DNA of 64,000 bases, taken from positions 1 to 64,000 of the forward strand of contig JBCCHB010000048.1 of NCBI GenBank assembly GCA_039028975.1. The letters are read 5' to 3'. Origin of the DNA: JAHBNG01 sp039028975. GTDB lineage: Bacteria; Chloroflexota; Anaerolineae; Caldilineales; Caldilineaceae. The translations under genes and the position numbers were made by a program. Numbering within the stretch: position 1 is the first letter of the stretch; each line of letters starts with the position of its first letter. Below the pieces are notes generated by a model that worked only from the letters and a program-made list of their open reading frames with translations, ran no database searches and was not told where the DNA came from. Below, piece by piece: positions 8,541-16,435 of this stretch.

Positions 8541-8885
8541 CTAATGATCACTCGGATCGACAATTTGAAACCAATTTCCATCCGGATCGGTGAAGATATA
8601 GCATTTGTCTGGCATGGAGTGTAGCTCCACTCCTTTTTCTCGCATGGTTGCCACATCTTGCTCTAGTGCATCAGTATAGATGACCATTCCGATATGTATT
8701 TCATCGTATTGTGGGGGACGGATCTGTTGGATACCAGGGCGCAACAGGATTTCTTGCTCTCCTAACTTAAGCCAGACAAACTGGTCGTTCTGAATAGTTG
8801 TTACCTCACAGCCAAGGATATTTTCGTAAAAGTCACGTGAATCGAGTGGGTTGCTAACAGAGAGTTCTATGTGACCAAGTTTCAT
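8541..8885 (-). CDS. VOC family protein (glyoxalase/bleomycin resistance-like)
   Basis: A 114-residue vicinal-oxygen-chelate domain protein. The sequence follows the family pattern: MKLGHIELSVSNPLDSRDFYENILG at the N-terminus with a metal-ligand His, and CYIFTDPDGNWFQIVDPSD at the C-terminus. It is a single betaalphabetabetabeta pair set, so it probably dimerises. The start is ATG 8885, set by GGAGAT eight bases upstream; a longer reading with seven extra residues is less likely. It lies 27 bp downstream of the nucleotidyltransferase gene on the same strand, so the two are likely co-transcribed. Possible roles include metabolite isomerisation or drug binding; the substrate is unknown. Confidence 0.85.
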   Translation of the reverse strand: MKLGHIELSVSNPLDSRDFYENILGCEVTTIQNDQFVWLKLGEQEILLRPGIQQIRPPQYDEIHIGMVIYTDALEQDVATMREKGVELHSMPDKCYIFTDPDGNWFQIVDPSDH

Positions 8886-8912
8886 AATGAGATCTCCTAT
8901 ATACAATGGCGG

Positions 8913-9779
8913 TTATACTTGCGGTGTCCATGGTTGCTGCCTCCAACCAATACGACGTTTGGCTTGGGTTGTTTCAATAGTGGGCATATACCTTTCTATG
9001 AGCGCCACAGTTTCAGCAACAAGTGTTTCTAGCTCCATCAATGCTTGGCCCATCTCCTGCTGAAAGATAGCTTCGAGCCGCTTTGCGAAATCGGGTGGTG
9101 TGATCTCCATCTGTTCAATAAATCGCCCCATACGTTTGAACTGAAACGTTGTGAAATAGAGTCTATTTAGCCCCGCCAATACACCCATAAGATTGTGGGA
9201 TGCCTCCAACAAAATCTGGTAGTACCAGAGCGTTGCGTCCCGAGTGGTAAAGTGGTGCTCAAGTCCCCAGATGGGAAAAAAGGCCAAATGCTTTTTCACC
9301 ATGGCTTCAGCCAATGGCTGGGGGTAGGCGCGGATCTGAGCTTTCCACTCTTCGATCTGTTCATCACCATAGAGCGCTTGACAGGCAAGGGTTCCCTCCA
9401 GAGCTTTCTGAATGGGTGTATCACACGTGAGCCGTTCTAGCACTTCTGCCATGGTCTCTTCCCAAACAGCCACAGTGGTGTGACCAATCTGCACCTCAAT
9501 GCCATCGATCTCATATGCCTCGGCAAACGAATTTTCGGCTCGGTCCCCGATCATCCACTTGCGTTCTGCTGCGCCATGCTCCATGCGAATGGCATGCAAC
9601 GCCTCCTCAGGTGGCAACTCATCTCGATAGTACATGGTCATGTCCAGATCCGAATAGTAGTCGGATAGCCCCTTGGCCGATGAACCGGTCACCATGGCCG
9701 CGCAAATGGTCGGCAATCCGATGTACGGCTTGGTAATTTTATGAGCGAGTGAAACAAGATAGTCGCTTGCGGGGGTCAT
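8913..9779 (-). CDS. Nucleotidyltransferase domain protein
   Basis: A 288-residue protein with an N-terminal nucleotidyltransferase-fold signature at about residues 32-48 (TGSSAKGLSDYYSDLDMTM), that is GS-x(n)-SDxD with the two metal-binding aspartates. The remaining helical part resembles C-terminal domains of aminoglycoside-nucleotidyltransferase-like proteins but no specific drug target can be assigned. A clear AAGGAG precedes the ATG at 9779. It is first in a two-gene unit with the VOC protein. Upstream lies the HR2 repeat interrupted by the IS4 element, so its promoter may lie within or near that repeat. Confidence 0.8.
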   Translation of the reverse strand: MTPASDYLVSLAHKITKPYIGLPTICAAMVTGSSAKGLSDYYSDLDMTMYYRDELPPEEALHAIRMEHGAAERKWMIGDRAENSFAEAYEIDGIEVQIGHTTVAVWEETMAEVLERLTCDTPIQKALEGTLACQALYGDEQIEEWKAQIRAYPQPLAEAMVKKHLAFFPIWGLEHHFTTRDATLWYYQILLEASHNLMGVLAGLNRLYFTTFQFKRMGRFIEQMEITPPDFAKRLEAIFQQEMGQALMELETLVAETVALIERYMPTIETTQAKRRIGWRQQPWTPQV

Positions 9780-9805
9780 AAAGAGTTCTCCTTATCGAGT
9801 TCAAT

Positions 9806-9880
9806 TTAGGAACGTGAATTAAATAACCTGAGCACTTGATGGGGCTACACCCGATTGAAGTGCGCAAGTTATTTACAACT
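9806..9880 (-). repeat. HR2 repeat, interrupted copy, left part
   Basis: Starting TTAGGAACGTGAATTAAATA, this is the reverse complement, with a few changes, of 41204-41289 up to the point of IS insertion. The last ten bases, ATTTACAACT at 9871-9880, are repeated at 11317-11326 on the other side of the IS. The original element would be about 86 bp with ~25-bp imperfect terminal inverted repeats and a hairpin core. Confidence 0.88.
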
Positions 9881-11316
9881 CAATGTCATTAAGTTAAGGG
9901 AAAAGGCAAAAAATAGAGCGAATCGAAATGGCCAAAAGAGTGTTTTCTAAAGAGAAGCCATCAAAGGAAACCCAAGATGAATCTCGAACTAGAAAGAAAC
10001 TACACTAGATTATTCGAAACGCTACGTAGCCGTTTAGAGTCAGAAGAGTTCCTAAAGCGACACAGAAAAAGCAAGAAAGACTTCAGTCGGAAGCGATGTT
10101 TAACATTTGTCTGCATGGTTCTACTGTTGATTAACATGATGAAACGGTCATTGCAAGATGAATTAGACGAATTTTACAAGGCGCTGAACCAGGAAAAAGT
10201 AGCCAGCCGGGTAGTGACAAAGAGTGCGTTTAGCCAGGCAAGAAAGAAGCTGAAAGCAAGCGCATTCGTGGAACTGAACGAAGAGCAAGTCACATATTTC
10301 TACCAACACTTTAAGCCCAAGAGCTGGTACGGCTATAGGTTAGTGGCAATAGATGGAACTCTTTTAGATATACCAGACAATCCTGAAACCCGGAAGGAAT
10401 TTGGTGTCTGGGGTTCACGCCATGATGGAAAAGGCAGCCCAAAAGCACGGGCCTCAGAGTTATTCGACGTACTCAATGAGCTAACGATTAATGCCCAGAT
10501 TGCGCCTAAATGTATCGGTGAGAGAAGGCTTGCCCTACGCCATTTTCCTTGTCTTACCCCAGACGATCTGGTTTTAATCGACCGAGGCTACCCTGCTTTC
10601 TGGTTCTTTGCCGCTATCCGCAAACGAAACGCACATTTTTGTGCTCGTCTGGACGGGACAAACTGGGACATCGCCAAAGAGTTCATTAAATCGAAGAAGC
10701 GAGAAAAGGAATTTGTGCTTTCTCCATCTGCCGATGCCATAAAAACATGTAAAAGTTACCGTCTTTCTACAGACCCTATGACTCTTCGCCTTGTTCGGGT
10801 CGATTTACCCAGTGGCGAGGTCGAAGTTCTTATTACCTCTCTCATTGATTCGGTTGCCTTTCCCGTTTCTCTCTTTGCCAGCCTTTATCATTTGCGATGG
10901 CCTGTCGAAGAGGACTATAAGCGTATTCAGTCCCGCTTTGAACTTGAAAACTGGTCCGGCATTTCCCCCGATTCCGTCTATCAGGATTTTCATGCCACCA
11001 TCTTTACCAAAAATCTAGCCGCCATTCTCGCTCAACCAGCACAACTCCTTGTTGACCAGCTACATCTCGAGCATAAACATGATTACAAGATCAATATGAC
11101 CAATCTGATCTCCAAACTCAAAGATACCGTCGTCTTTCTGTTCCGGGATCACTCCATTTTGTCTTTGCTTCGACCCCTTTGGGAGCAAATGATTCGTACC
11201 ACTGAGCCTATTCGTCCCAATCGTTCCTTCCCACGCAACAAAAAGGTCAAGCGCAGGCGCTTTCCTATTAACTATAAGTCTACCCGATGACTTTCTTCGC
11301 TAACTTAATGACATTG
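9881..11316 (+). mobile_element. Intact IS4-family insertion sequence (1436 bp)
   Basis: The ends are inverted repeats: CAATGTCATTAAGTTA at 9881-9896 and its exact complement at 11301-11316. The element is flanked by a 10-bp direct repeat ATTTACAACT (9871-9880 and 11317-11326), the target duplication, a size typical of IS4. One complete transposase gene fills it. The insertion split an HR2 repeat, whose empty counterpart at 41204-41289 confirms the boundaries. Confidence 0.95.
9977..11290 (+). CDS. IS4 family transposase
   Basis: A 437-residue DDE transposase. The catalytic Asp residues lie in LVAIDGTLLDIPD (about residue 126) and in DDLVLIDRGY (about residue 202), and the Glu lies in the Y-(2)-R-(3)-E-(6)-K signature region YHLRWPVEEDYKRI (about residue 311), the hallmark of IS4. 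The N-terminal part (ARKKL near residue 95) fits the IS4 N-terminal DNA-binding domain. The reading frame is complete with no disruption, and it ends 26 bp before the right inverted repeat. With intact ends and frame the element may still be active. Confidence 0.95.
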   Translation: MNLELERNYTRLFETLRSRLESEEFLKRHRKSKKDFSRKRCLTFVCMVLLLINMMKRSLQDELDEFYKALNQEKVASRVVTKSAFSQARKKLKASAFVELNEEQVTYFYQHFKPKSWYGYRLVAIDGTLLDIPDNPETRKEFGVWGSRHDGKGSPKARASELFDVLNELTINAQIAPKCIGERRLALRHFPCLTPDDLVLIDRGYPAFWFFAAIRKRNAHFCARLDGTNWDIAKEFIKSKKREKEFVLSPSADAIKTCKSYRLSTDPMTLRLVRVDLPSGEVEVLITSLIDSVAFPVSLFASLYHLRWPVEEDYKRIQSRFELENWSGISPDSVYQDFHATIFTKNLAAILAQPAQLLVDQLHLEHKHDYKINMTNLISKLKDTVVFLFRDHSILSLLRPLWEQMIRTTEPIRPNRSFPRNKKVKRRRFPINYKSTR

Positions 11317-11335
11317 ATTTACAACTCATTCCTTA
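11317..11335 (-). repeat. HR2 repeat, interrupted copy, right part
   Basis: ATTTACAACTCATTCCTTA is the remaining end of the HR2 copy split by the IS4 element. Its first ten bases are the target duplication. The outermost three bases (11333-11335) form the stop codon of the ArsR-like gene on the minus strand. Confidence 0.88.
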
Positions 11336-11920
11336 GTCGCATTCGGCACTTTTGTAGAAGGTCAGTGTTAGCTCATACTGAGGTTCATTACTATCAGCAT
11401 TTTGTATCCCCAAAGCCGTCACTTCCTGAATTAGCTTGTCGAGCTTGGCATGAAGAGATGTTAACTGGTCTTCAGTTAGCCGGAATGCTTTTTTAGAGAA
11501 AAAGGGATGGCGGGGCGGTTCTTCCTCCTCAGTGCCACGACTGGCCAAAGCACGTAGAAATCCTTGAGCTGTTTCTTCCAACATCGCGCTAAATAGAGCA
11601 CTGGCAGCTTCTGTAGGAAAGGGTTCGTCTGCAATTAGTGGGTTAACCAGCTTGAAGTGACGAGCGGCCACTTGGTAGATCTTCTCTACGATACCTGTCT
11701 CTAGGTTATGATCGATCACCTGGATCAACCCATGCTTATGGAGCAGGTTCACATGATAGTAGAGCTTTGTAGGTGGAAGGCCCAGTTCCTTAGCAAGCTC
11801 TTTAACCGTTATGGGATCTGCCATCCCTTTTACAATTTTTAGACGTAATGGATCTGCATAAACCTTGATTTTTTCTACATCCCGTAACCAGAGCTCAGGT
11901 AAAGGTTCACTATATGGCAT
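11333..11920 (-). CDS. ArsR-like winged-helix transcriptional regulator
   Basis: A 195-residue regulator. The N-terminal ~85 residues form a winged helix-turn-helix (YADPLRLKIVKGMADPITV, then ELAKELGLPPTKLYYHVNLL as recognition region), typical of the ArsR/HTH_20 group whose proteins use LxxxGLI after the recognition helix. The C-terminal half is mostly helical and may bind a ligand or mediate dimerisation; no cysteine metal site is evident. The stop codon TAA falls exactly in the terminal bases of the HR2 repeat, so the native C-terminus may have been trimmed or replaced when the repeat arrived. It is monocistronic, with an AT-rich 300-bp upstream region. Confidence 0.85.
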   Translation of the reverse strand: MPYSEPLPELWLRDVEKIKVYADPLRLKIVKGMADPITVKELAKELGLPPTKLYYHVNLLHKHGLIQVIDHNLETGIVEKIYQVAARHFKLVNPLIADEPFPTEAASALFSAMLEETAQGFLRALASRGTEEEEPPRHPFFSKKAFRLTEDQLTSLHAKLDKLIQEVTALGIQNADSNEPQYELTLTFYKSAECD

Positions 11921-12220
11921 AAGTTAACTTGTTTAAAATAATTTGACTGATTCTACTTTTTTTGAATACTGGAAGCATAAAGCTACAGTCAGAATTTGTC
12001 AAATTTATTCAATCGGTTTTAATAAATTAGAATGGATGGAGATCAACTGATCACATTACAGTAGGCGCAACCTACAAAAGCATAAACAACAGAAAACCTC
12101 CACTGATGGCAGCCAAATCAATGGTTGCCATCAGTGGAGGTCACATAGAATCACAATTTAAGAGTGAGGTTATTTGGAAGCAGTAGTTTCCAATGGAGTT
12201 GAGTAGAAGAGATCTCTTTT
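11921..12220. other. AT-rich intergenic region
   Basis: This 300-bp gap contains the promoter region of the ArsR-like gene (minus strand) and a strong hairpin at 12097-12140 that terminates the small gene downstream. Nothing else coding is apparent. Confidence 0.5.
12097..12140 (-). terminator. Strong intrinsic terminator hairpin
   Basis: An 18-bp stem pairs 12097-12114 (CCTCCACTGATGGCAGCC) with 12123-12140, with one wobble and an 8-nt loop. On the minus strand it is followed by TTTTCTGTTGTTT, giving a classic stem plus U-tract. It lies 81 bp downstream of the small minus-strand gene at 12221-12394. Confidence 0.75.
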
Positions 12221-12394
12221 CTATGAAATTACAGCAGGTGAAGTAATCATTTGAACTTGTTTTTCGTATCCACTATGAGTCACAACCATGACCCGTTCCT
12301 CAAGACGGCTTTGCTGCCCAGCAACCATACACGTGCTAAGAACCACTATTGTTGACACTGTACAAAGAATAGAAGCTACTAATACAAAAACCAT
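12221..12394 (-). CDS. Small membrane peptide (57 aa), unknown
   Basis: A 57-residue peptide starting MVFVLVASILCTVSTIVVL, a single hydrophobic helix or signal-anchor, then a polar tail (QQSRLEERVMVVTHSGYEK). The start at ATG 12394 is supported by GGAGGG seven bases upstream, and a strong intrinsic terminator lies downstream, so this looks like a deliberate short transcription unit. I do not recognise the family. The Cys22 in LSTCMVAG might be a degenerate lipobox. It could be a regulatory or toxin-like membrane peptide; nothing in the sequence decides this. Confidence 0.55.
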   Translation of the reverse strand: MVFVLVASILCTVSTIVVLSTCMVAGQQSRLEERVMVVTHSGYEKQVQMITSPAVIS

Positions 12395-12863
12395 TTTTAA
12401 ACCCTCCAAATTAAGTTAATGTTAAGTTGGCTCTATGATACACTGGCTGCGTCTTGCAAATTGGTCGTGCGCCTGTTGGAAAGCTGTCAAAATGCTCGTT
12501 TTTAGGCAGAAAACGGGCGGATTACGTCAAATAATGGAGGGGAATTCGTACATTTTTTGTATACATTTCGTATATTTCCCGCATGGCTTTCGCATATCTG
12601 CCAGTCGGCTATCGTATAGCTGTCGTGCAACTTCATACAGATTTTACGGCTCTATGTAAAGAGCACTCACAACTGCCCAGGGAACAAACCCTGTGTGGGT
12701 CTAGCCATATGTACATTTTATAAAAATACTCAGCAGATCGAAATAACATTTCACAACGTTGTTGCGATCTGCTCTAAAGGACATGGATTCAGATGGATTA
12801 GCAGGAGCACATCCGTCCTCTGTGGTGACGTTTGAACCATGAAAACTACTGATACTCTTCTAC
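12395..12863. other. Intergenic region without recognised gene
   Basis: I see no supported gene here. A stretch at 12540-12650 is AT-rich with several TATA-like words. The promoter of the 57-aa gene should lie just after 12394 on the minus strand. An HR1 repeat begins at 12864. Confidence 0.5.
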
Positions 12864-12952
12864 CTATAGTGAGCTCTGTTTGAAAACAGTAGTTCGTCTT
12901 CTCTGATAGAAGCCATAGGAAACCACTGTTTTCAACACAACCGCACTTTATA
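12864..12952 (-). repeat. HR1 nested-hairpin repeat, copy F
   Basis: The element lies in reverse orientation relative to copy A, with ends CTATAGTGAGCTCTG and AACCGCACTTTATA. The inner arms are CAGTAGTT/AACCACTG and the apical stem is CTTCT/AGAAG. Its right end overlaps the last codons of the threonine-dehydratase-like gene and provides that gene's TAA stop (12948-12950). Confidence 0.8.
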
Positions 12953-13901
12953 AAACTTCCTTTAATGTCTCCAGCGCAATGTTGCCACCGCAGATAATGA
13001 CGACAGAGCGCGCCCCTTTCAGGTTGCGTTGACGTTTTATAAGTGAGGCGACTGCTACGCCAGCGGCCCCTTCGATCATCTGATGACTGTGGGCCATATA
13101 GTGGCGCATAGCCGCCCCAATCTCTTCTTCTGTGGCTGTCTCAAATTCGTCTACTAGATCACGGACCAGCGGAAAGGTAATAGAGCCTGGCTCGACGCCA
13201 CCAGCCGTACCGTCGCTTAACGTTGGGTAGGATGGCAGATCAAAAATTTCTCCTGCTTTTACGGAATCGATCATTTGCTTAGAATTCTCCGGCGAACATC
13301 CAATGAGCTGCACCGCGGGCCAAGCAGATTTGAGATAGGTGGCTATGCCGCCGATGAGTCCGCCCCCACCTAGTGCAACAAAGACCACATCCGCAGGCAC
13401 AGGCATCTGCTGAACCAGTTCAACACCTATCGTACCCTGACCGGCAGCAACCAACGGGTCGTTGTAGGGCGATACAAAGGTCATCCCTTGCTCAGTTGCG
13501 TAGCGACGAGCATACGTTTCGGTAATCAGGCCATCGTTGCCGTGGGCACGGATATCTGCTCCGTACTGAGCCATGTTGCTCAACTTGGCTGGTGATGCAT
13601 TGTCAGGAACAAAGACAATGCCTGAAGCGCCAGCCAGTTGAGCTGCTTTGGCAAAAGCGGCACCGTGGTTGCCTGTAGAGGCCGTCACAAAGCCAGCATT
13701 CAGTTCCTCTGTGGGTGCAGCCCGAATCCGGTTAGTGGCCCCTCGGTATTTGAAGGATCCAGTAAGTTGTAAATTTTCTAACTTAAAGTAAACCTCGCCA
13801 TCGATTAAGCGACCAAATTCAAATGATTGCTCAAGATAGGTTTCTCGGACAAAGGGGCGGATTCGCTTCTCGGCCGCGATAATTTCATCAAAGAGTAGCA
13901 C
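12948..13901 (-). CDS. Threonine dehydratase-like PLP enzyme (serine/threonine ammonia-lyase family)
   Basis: A 317-residue fold-type II PLP enzyme. The Schiff-base lysine is Lys51 in TGSFKYRGATN, substrate-binding STGNHGAAFA follows, and the phosphate-binding glycine loop is VALGGGGLIGG. The length equals the catalytic domain alone, without the ACT regulatory domain of biosynthetic IlvA, as in catabolic TdcB, serine racemase or ectoine-utilisation EutB. The GTG start at 13901 overlaps the TAG stop of the aminotransferase gene by one base, indicating translational coupling and a shared pathway. The stop codon lies inside an HR1 repeat. Likely reactions are deamination of threonine/serine or a related beta-hydroxy amino acid. 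Confidence 0.85.
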   Translation of the reverse strand: MLLFDEIIAAEKRIRPFVRETYLEQSFEFGRLIDGEVYFKLENLQLTGSFKYRGATNRIRAAPTEELNAGFVTASTGNHGAAFAKAAQLAGASGIVFVPDNASPAKLSNMAQYGADIRAHGNDGLITETYARRYATEQGMTFVSPYNDPLVAAGQGTIGVELVQQMPVPADVVFVALGGGGLIGGIATYLKSAWPAVQLIGCSPENSKQMIDSVKAGEIFDLPSYPTLSDGTAGGVEPGSITFPLVRDLVDEFETATEEEIGAAMRHYMAHSHQMIEGAAGVAVASLIKRQRNLKGARSVVIICGGNIALETLKEVL

Positions 13902-15034
13902 TATCTTAATCCCTCCAACGTCGCCTGAATTCGACCAAATGCCTCTTCTAACACCTCTTTCTCCTGACCAAAGGCAATCCGCAAGTGGTGATCCATGCCA
14001 AACGAATCACCTGCTCCGACAAAGACGCTGGCTTCTTGACAAAGAACCTCCATTAATTCCGTCGAGTTCACTTCCAGGTGGTAGCGAATAAACGTGATAG
14101 CTGACGCCTGAGGGGGCACATAGCTAAAAAGTCCCTCTTGCTCTTCCATCCACCCCTCTAAAATCGGATAACCTTGGCGAATATACTCTCTAGTGCGCTG
14201 GATGAGTCTGGGGCGCACGTCAGGGGAAAGTGCATGGGCGGCCAGGTGATTGCTCAACATGGTTGCCGTAATGGTGGTATATTCATGGCGTCGCCAAATT
14301 GCGTCGAGCATATCTGTCGGCCCCACAATCCAGCCTACTCGCAGACCAGGTAATCCATACGCTTTGCTCATGCTGCCTAAGGCCAACACCTTGTCATAAC
14401 GGCCATAAAAAGAAGCAGCCTCCTCCTCCTGAATTCTTTCGGCCCCCCGGTAGACTTCATCAGCCAAAATCCAAGCTCCAACCCGATCCGCCGCGGCTAC
14501 AATTGCATCCATCTCCTCTTCAGTCATGATATAGCCAGTAGGATTATTGGGATTACAGATGGCGATGATCTGGGTTTGTTCTGATAGATGGTGATTCAGC
14601 TCATCTAGGTCCAATGCCCAGCCTGCTTCAGGCAACATGCCAAAGGTCTTGACGGGATGTCCAGCATTGAGGGCCAACCCCCATACCTGTTTGTAGGTTG
14701 GTGTTTGGGTAAGAAGCTTCTTGCCTGGTGCCATCAGCGTCTGCATGATGATGTTGTTGGCTTCCGCCGCCCCGACAGTCACCAGAACATTTGTCAGATC
14801 GGCTCCATTGTAAAGACGAGCAATGTTTTCCCGCAGTTCAGGATTGCCGTTGACGTGGGGATAGTTGAGCTCTGTCCTAAGCAGTGCATCTAGCGAATGT
14901 GGGTTGTCTGCCAGCAGCTCCTCTAATCGCAGTGGGTGGACGCCACTTTCGGTTAAGTTGAAGTCTACAATCTGCTCCCACTTGGACTGGATGGTTTCAA
15001 GGTCGAAGGGTGTAAATGGCAAGTGAGTTGTCAT
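13901..15034 (-). CDS. Class I/II aminotransferase (capreomycidine synthase-like)
   Basis: A 377-residue fold-type I PLP enzyme. The PLP lysine is at about residue 223 in LGSMSKAYGLPGLRVGW; NPNNPTGYIM and the conserved Asp/Tyr of ILADEVYRGAE are present, and a C-terminal Arg for carboxylate binding lies in HHLRIAFG. The opening FNLTESGVHPLRLEELL resembles the capreomycidine synthase/VioD-like subgroup as I remember it, which carries out PLP-dependent cyclisation or elimination, but a plain amino-acid aminotransferase is equally possible. It is first of a coupled pair with the dehydratase-like gene. ATG 15034 has GCAGG just upstream. The region before it carries repeat family 4. Confidence 0.83.
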   Translation of the reverse strand: MTTHLPFTPFDLETIQSKWEQIVDFNLTESGVHPLRLEELLADNPHSLDALLRTELNYPHVNGNPELRENIARLYNGADLTNVLVTVGAAEANNIIMQTLMAPGKKLLTQTPTYKQVWGLALNAGHPVKTFGMLPEAGWALDLDELNHHLSEQTQIIAICNPNNPTGYIMTEEEMDAIVAAADRVGAWILADEVYRGAERIQEEEAASFYGRYDKVLALGSMSKAYGLPGLRVGWIVGPTDMLDAIWRRHEYTTITATMLSNHLAAHALSPDVRPRLIQRTREYIRQGYPILEGWMEEQEGLFSYVPPQASAITFIRYHLEVNSTELMEVLCQEASVFVGAGDSFGMDHHLRIAFGQEKEVLEEAFGRIQATLEGLR

Positions 15035-15114
15035 CCTGCATGATTCCTCTGATGGTCGGATGGTCTGTTTAATGGTATGATAAATAGGATTTCAGTAGAG
15101 CACAACGCTGTCGA

Positions 15115-15170
15115 TGCGGACTAGGCTGACTCCGGACCACGCGACTAAACGACTGCGGACTACTGAATAT
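15115..15170 (-). repeat. Dispersed repeat family 4, copy 2
   Basis: The reverse complement of this stretch (ATTCAGTAGTCCGCAGTCG...) matches 3145-3197. It contains a tandem near-repeat of GACT(C/G)CGGAC about 24 bp apart. It lies between divergent genes, so it could touch both promoters. Confidence 0.6.
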
Positions 15171-15205
15171 ATTCGATTCTAACACATGTAGGGAACCAAG
15201 GAATC

Positions 15206-16357
15206 ATGAGCTACACCATTGATCTACCGCTTGGATCAAGCGGGCGCACAACATACACCTTACAAGAGCCAATCCACCTGCCGCCAACTGGGCAGCCCTT
15301 TACCAGCCGTGTTGCGTTGGCTGCCGTCCATGTGGTGGCCGACCCAGATGCTGATCACTCCCAAACAGACAAGCCAGCCCAGATCGATTGGGATGCTACG
15401 CTGGCCTATCGTCGCCACCTATGGTCCCTGGGCTTTGCCGTGGCTGAGGCAATGGACACAGCCCAGCGGGGCATGGGACTAGATTGGGCTGCTTCTCAAG
15501 AGCTAATCAGGCGTTCTCTACTGGAAGCCAAAGCCCAAGGCGGCCTATCTATCTGTGGGGCAGGAACCGATCATCTGGCACCCGACCCCAATGCATCGAT
15601 TGAAAGTGTGATTGCAGCCTATGAAGAGCAGGTTGGTTTCGTTGAGTCTCAGGGTGGTCAGATCATTTTGATGGCGAGCCGAGCATTAGCTGCATGTGCC
15701 AAGGGCCCAGATGACTATGCTCAAGTCTACGAACACATACTCTCCCAAGTGAAAGAGCCGGTAATCATCCACTGGCTGGGGGATATGTTTGATCCCCAGT
15801 TGGCTGGCTACTGGGGAAGTAGTGACCTGTCAGTGGCTATGGAGACCTGCCTGTCTATTCTACAGGACAATGAGTCCAAAATTGATGGGATCAAGCTCTC
15901 TCTGCTGGATGACCAAAAAGAGATTGTGATGCGGCGGCAGCTACCCCCCACGATCAAGATGTATACAGGTGATGATTTTAACTATCCGTCGCTCATTTTG
16001 GGTGATGAACAGGGCTTTAGCCACGCCCTGTTGGGCATCTTCGATGCTATTGCCCCTGTGGCTGCTGCGGCTTTCCATGCGCTGGACGCAGGGGATGAGG
16101 CGCGTTACAACGAGCTATTCGAACCAACAGTTCCACTCTCCCGCCACATCTTCCAAGCGCCAACCTATCAATATAAAACGGGCATCGTCTTCCTGGCCTA
16201 CCTCAACGGCCATCAAGAACACTTTAAAATGGTCGGCGCGCAAGAGACCGCCCGCTCTATAGAACATTTGGCAGAGCTATTTGTGCTTGCCGATAAGGCT
16301 GGGCTGTTGGCGAATCCAGAGTTGGCTGTAGCAAGGATGAGAGAGTTCTTAGGGTGA
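15206..16357 (+). CDS. DUF993 family protein (DHDPS-like TIM barrel)
   Basis: A 383-residue protein that I recognise as DUF993, a family related to dihydrodipicolinate synthase/N-acetylneuraminate lyase TIM barrels. Recognisable parts are RVALAAVHVVADPDAD, WDATLAYRRHLWSLGFAVAEAMDT and GLSICGAGTDHL. In many genomes it lies with sugar or inositol catabolic genes, which suggests a lyase or aldolase on a sugar-acid-like compound; the substrate is unknown. The ATG has AAGGAATC directly upstream. It is divergent from the aminotransferase pair, and 78 bp downstream the toxin-antitoxin pair begins. Confidence 0.82.
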   Translation: MSYTIDLPLGSSGRTTYTLQEPIHLPPTGQPFTSRVALAAVHVVADPDADHSQTDKPAQIDWDATLAYRRHLWSLGFAVAEAMDTAQRGMGLDWAASQELIRRSLLEAKAQGGLSICGAGTDHLAPDPNASIESVIAAYEEQVGFVESQGGQIILMASRALAACAKGPDDYAQVYEHILSQVKEPVIIHWLGDMFDPQLAGYWGSSDLSVAMETCLSILQDNESKIDGIKLSLLDDQKEIVMRRQLPPTIKMYTGDDFNYPSLILGDEQGFSHALLGIFDAIAPVAAAAFHALDAGDEARYNELFEPTVPLSRHIFQAPTYQYKTGIVFLAYLNGHQEHFKMVGAQETARSIEHLAELFVLADKAGLLANPELAVARMREFLG

Positions 16358-16435
16358 AAGATTTGGGCATAATACAAAGCATTGGGTTTCTGAATATCGG
16401 TAGCAGATTTAGGCAAGTTAGTTAAGGAATAAATC

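Noticed and set aside
12435..12659. Plus-strand reading frame of 74 codons in the gap before the threonine-dehydratase gene
   Set aside because: No ribosome-binding site, composition unlike a protein (Cys/Arg/Tyr-rich), and no recognisable motif.
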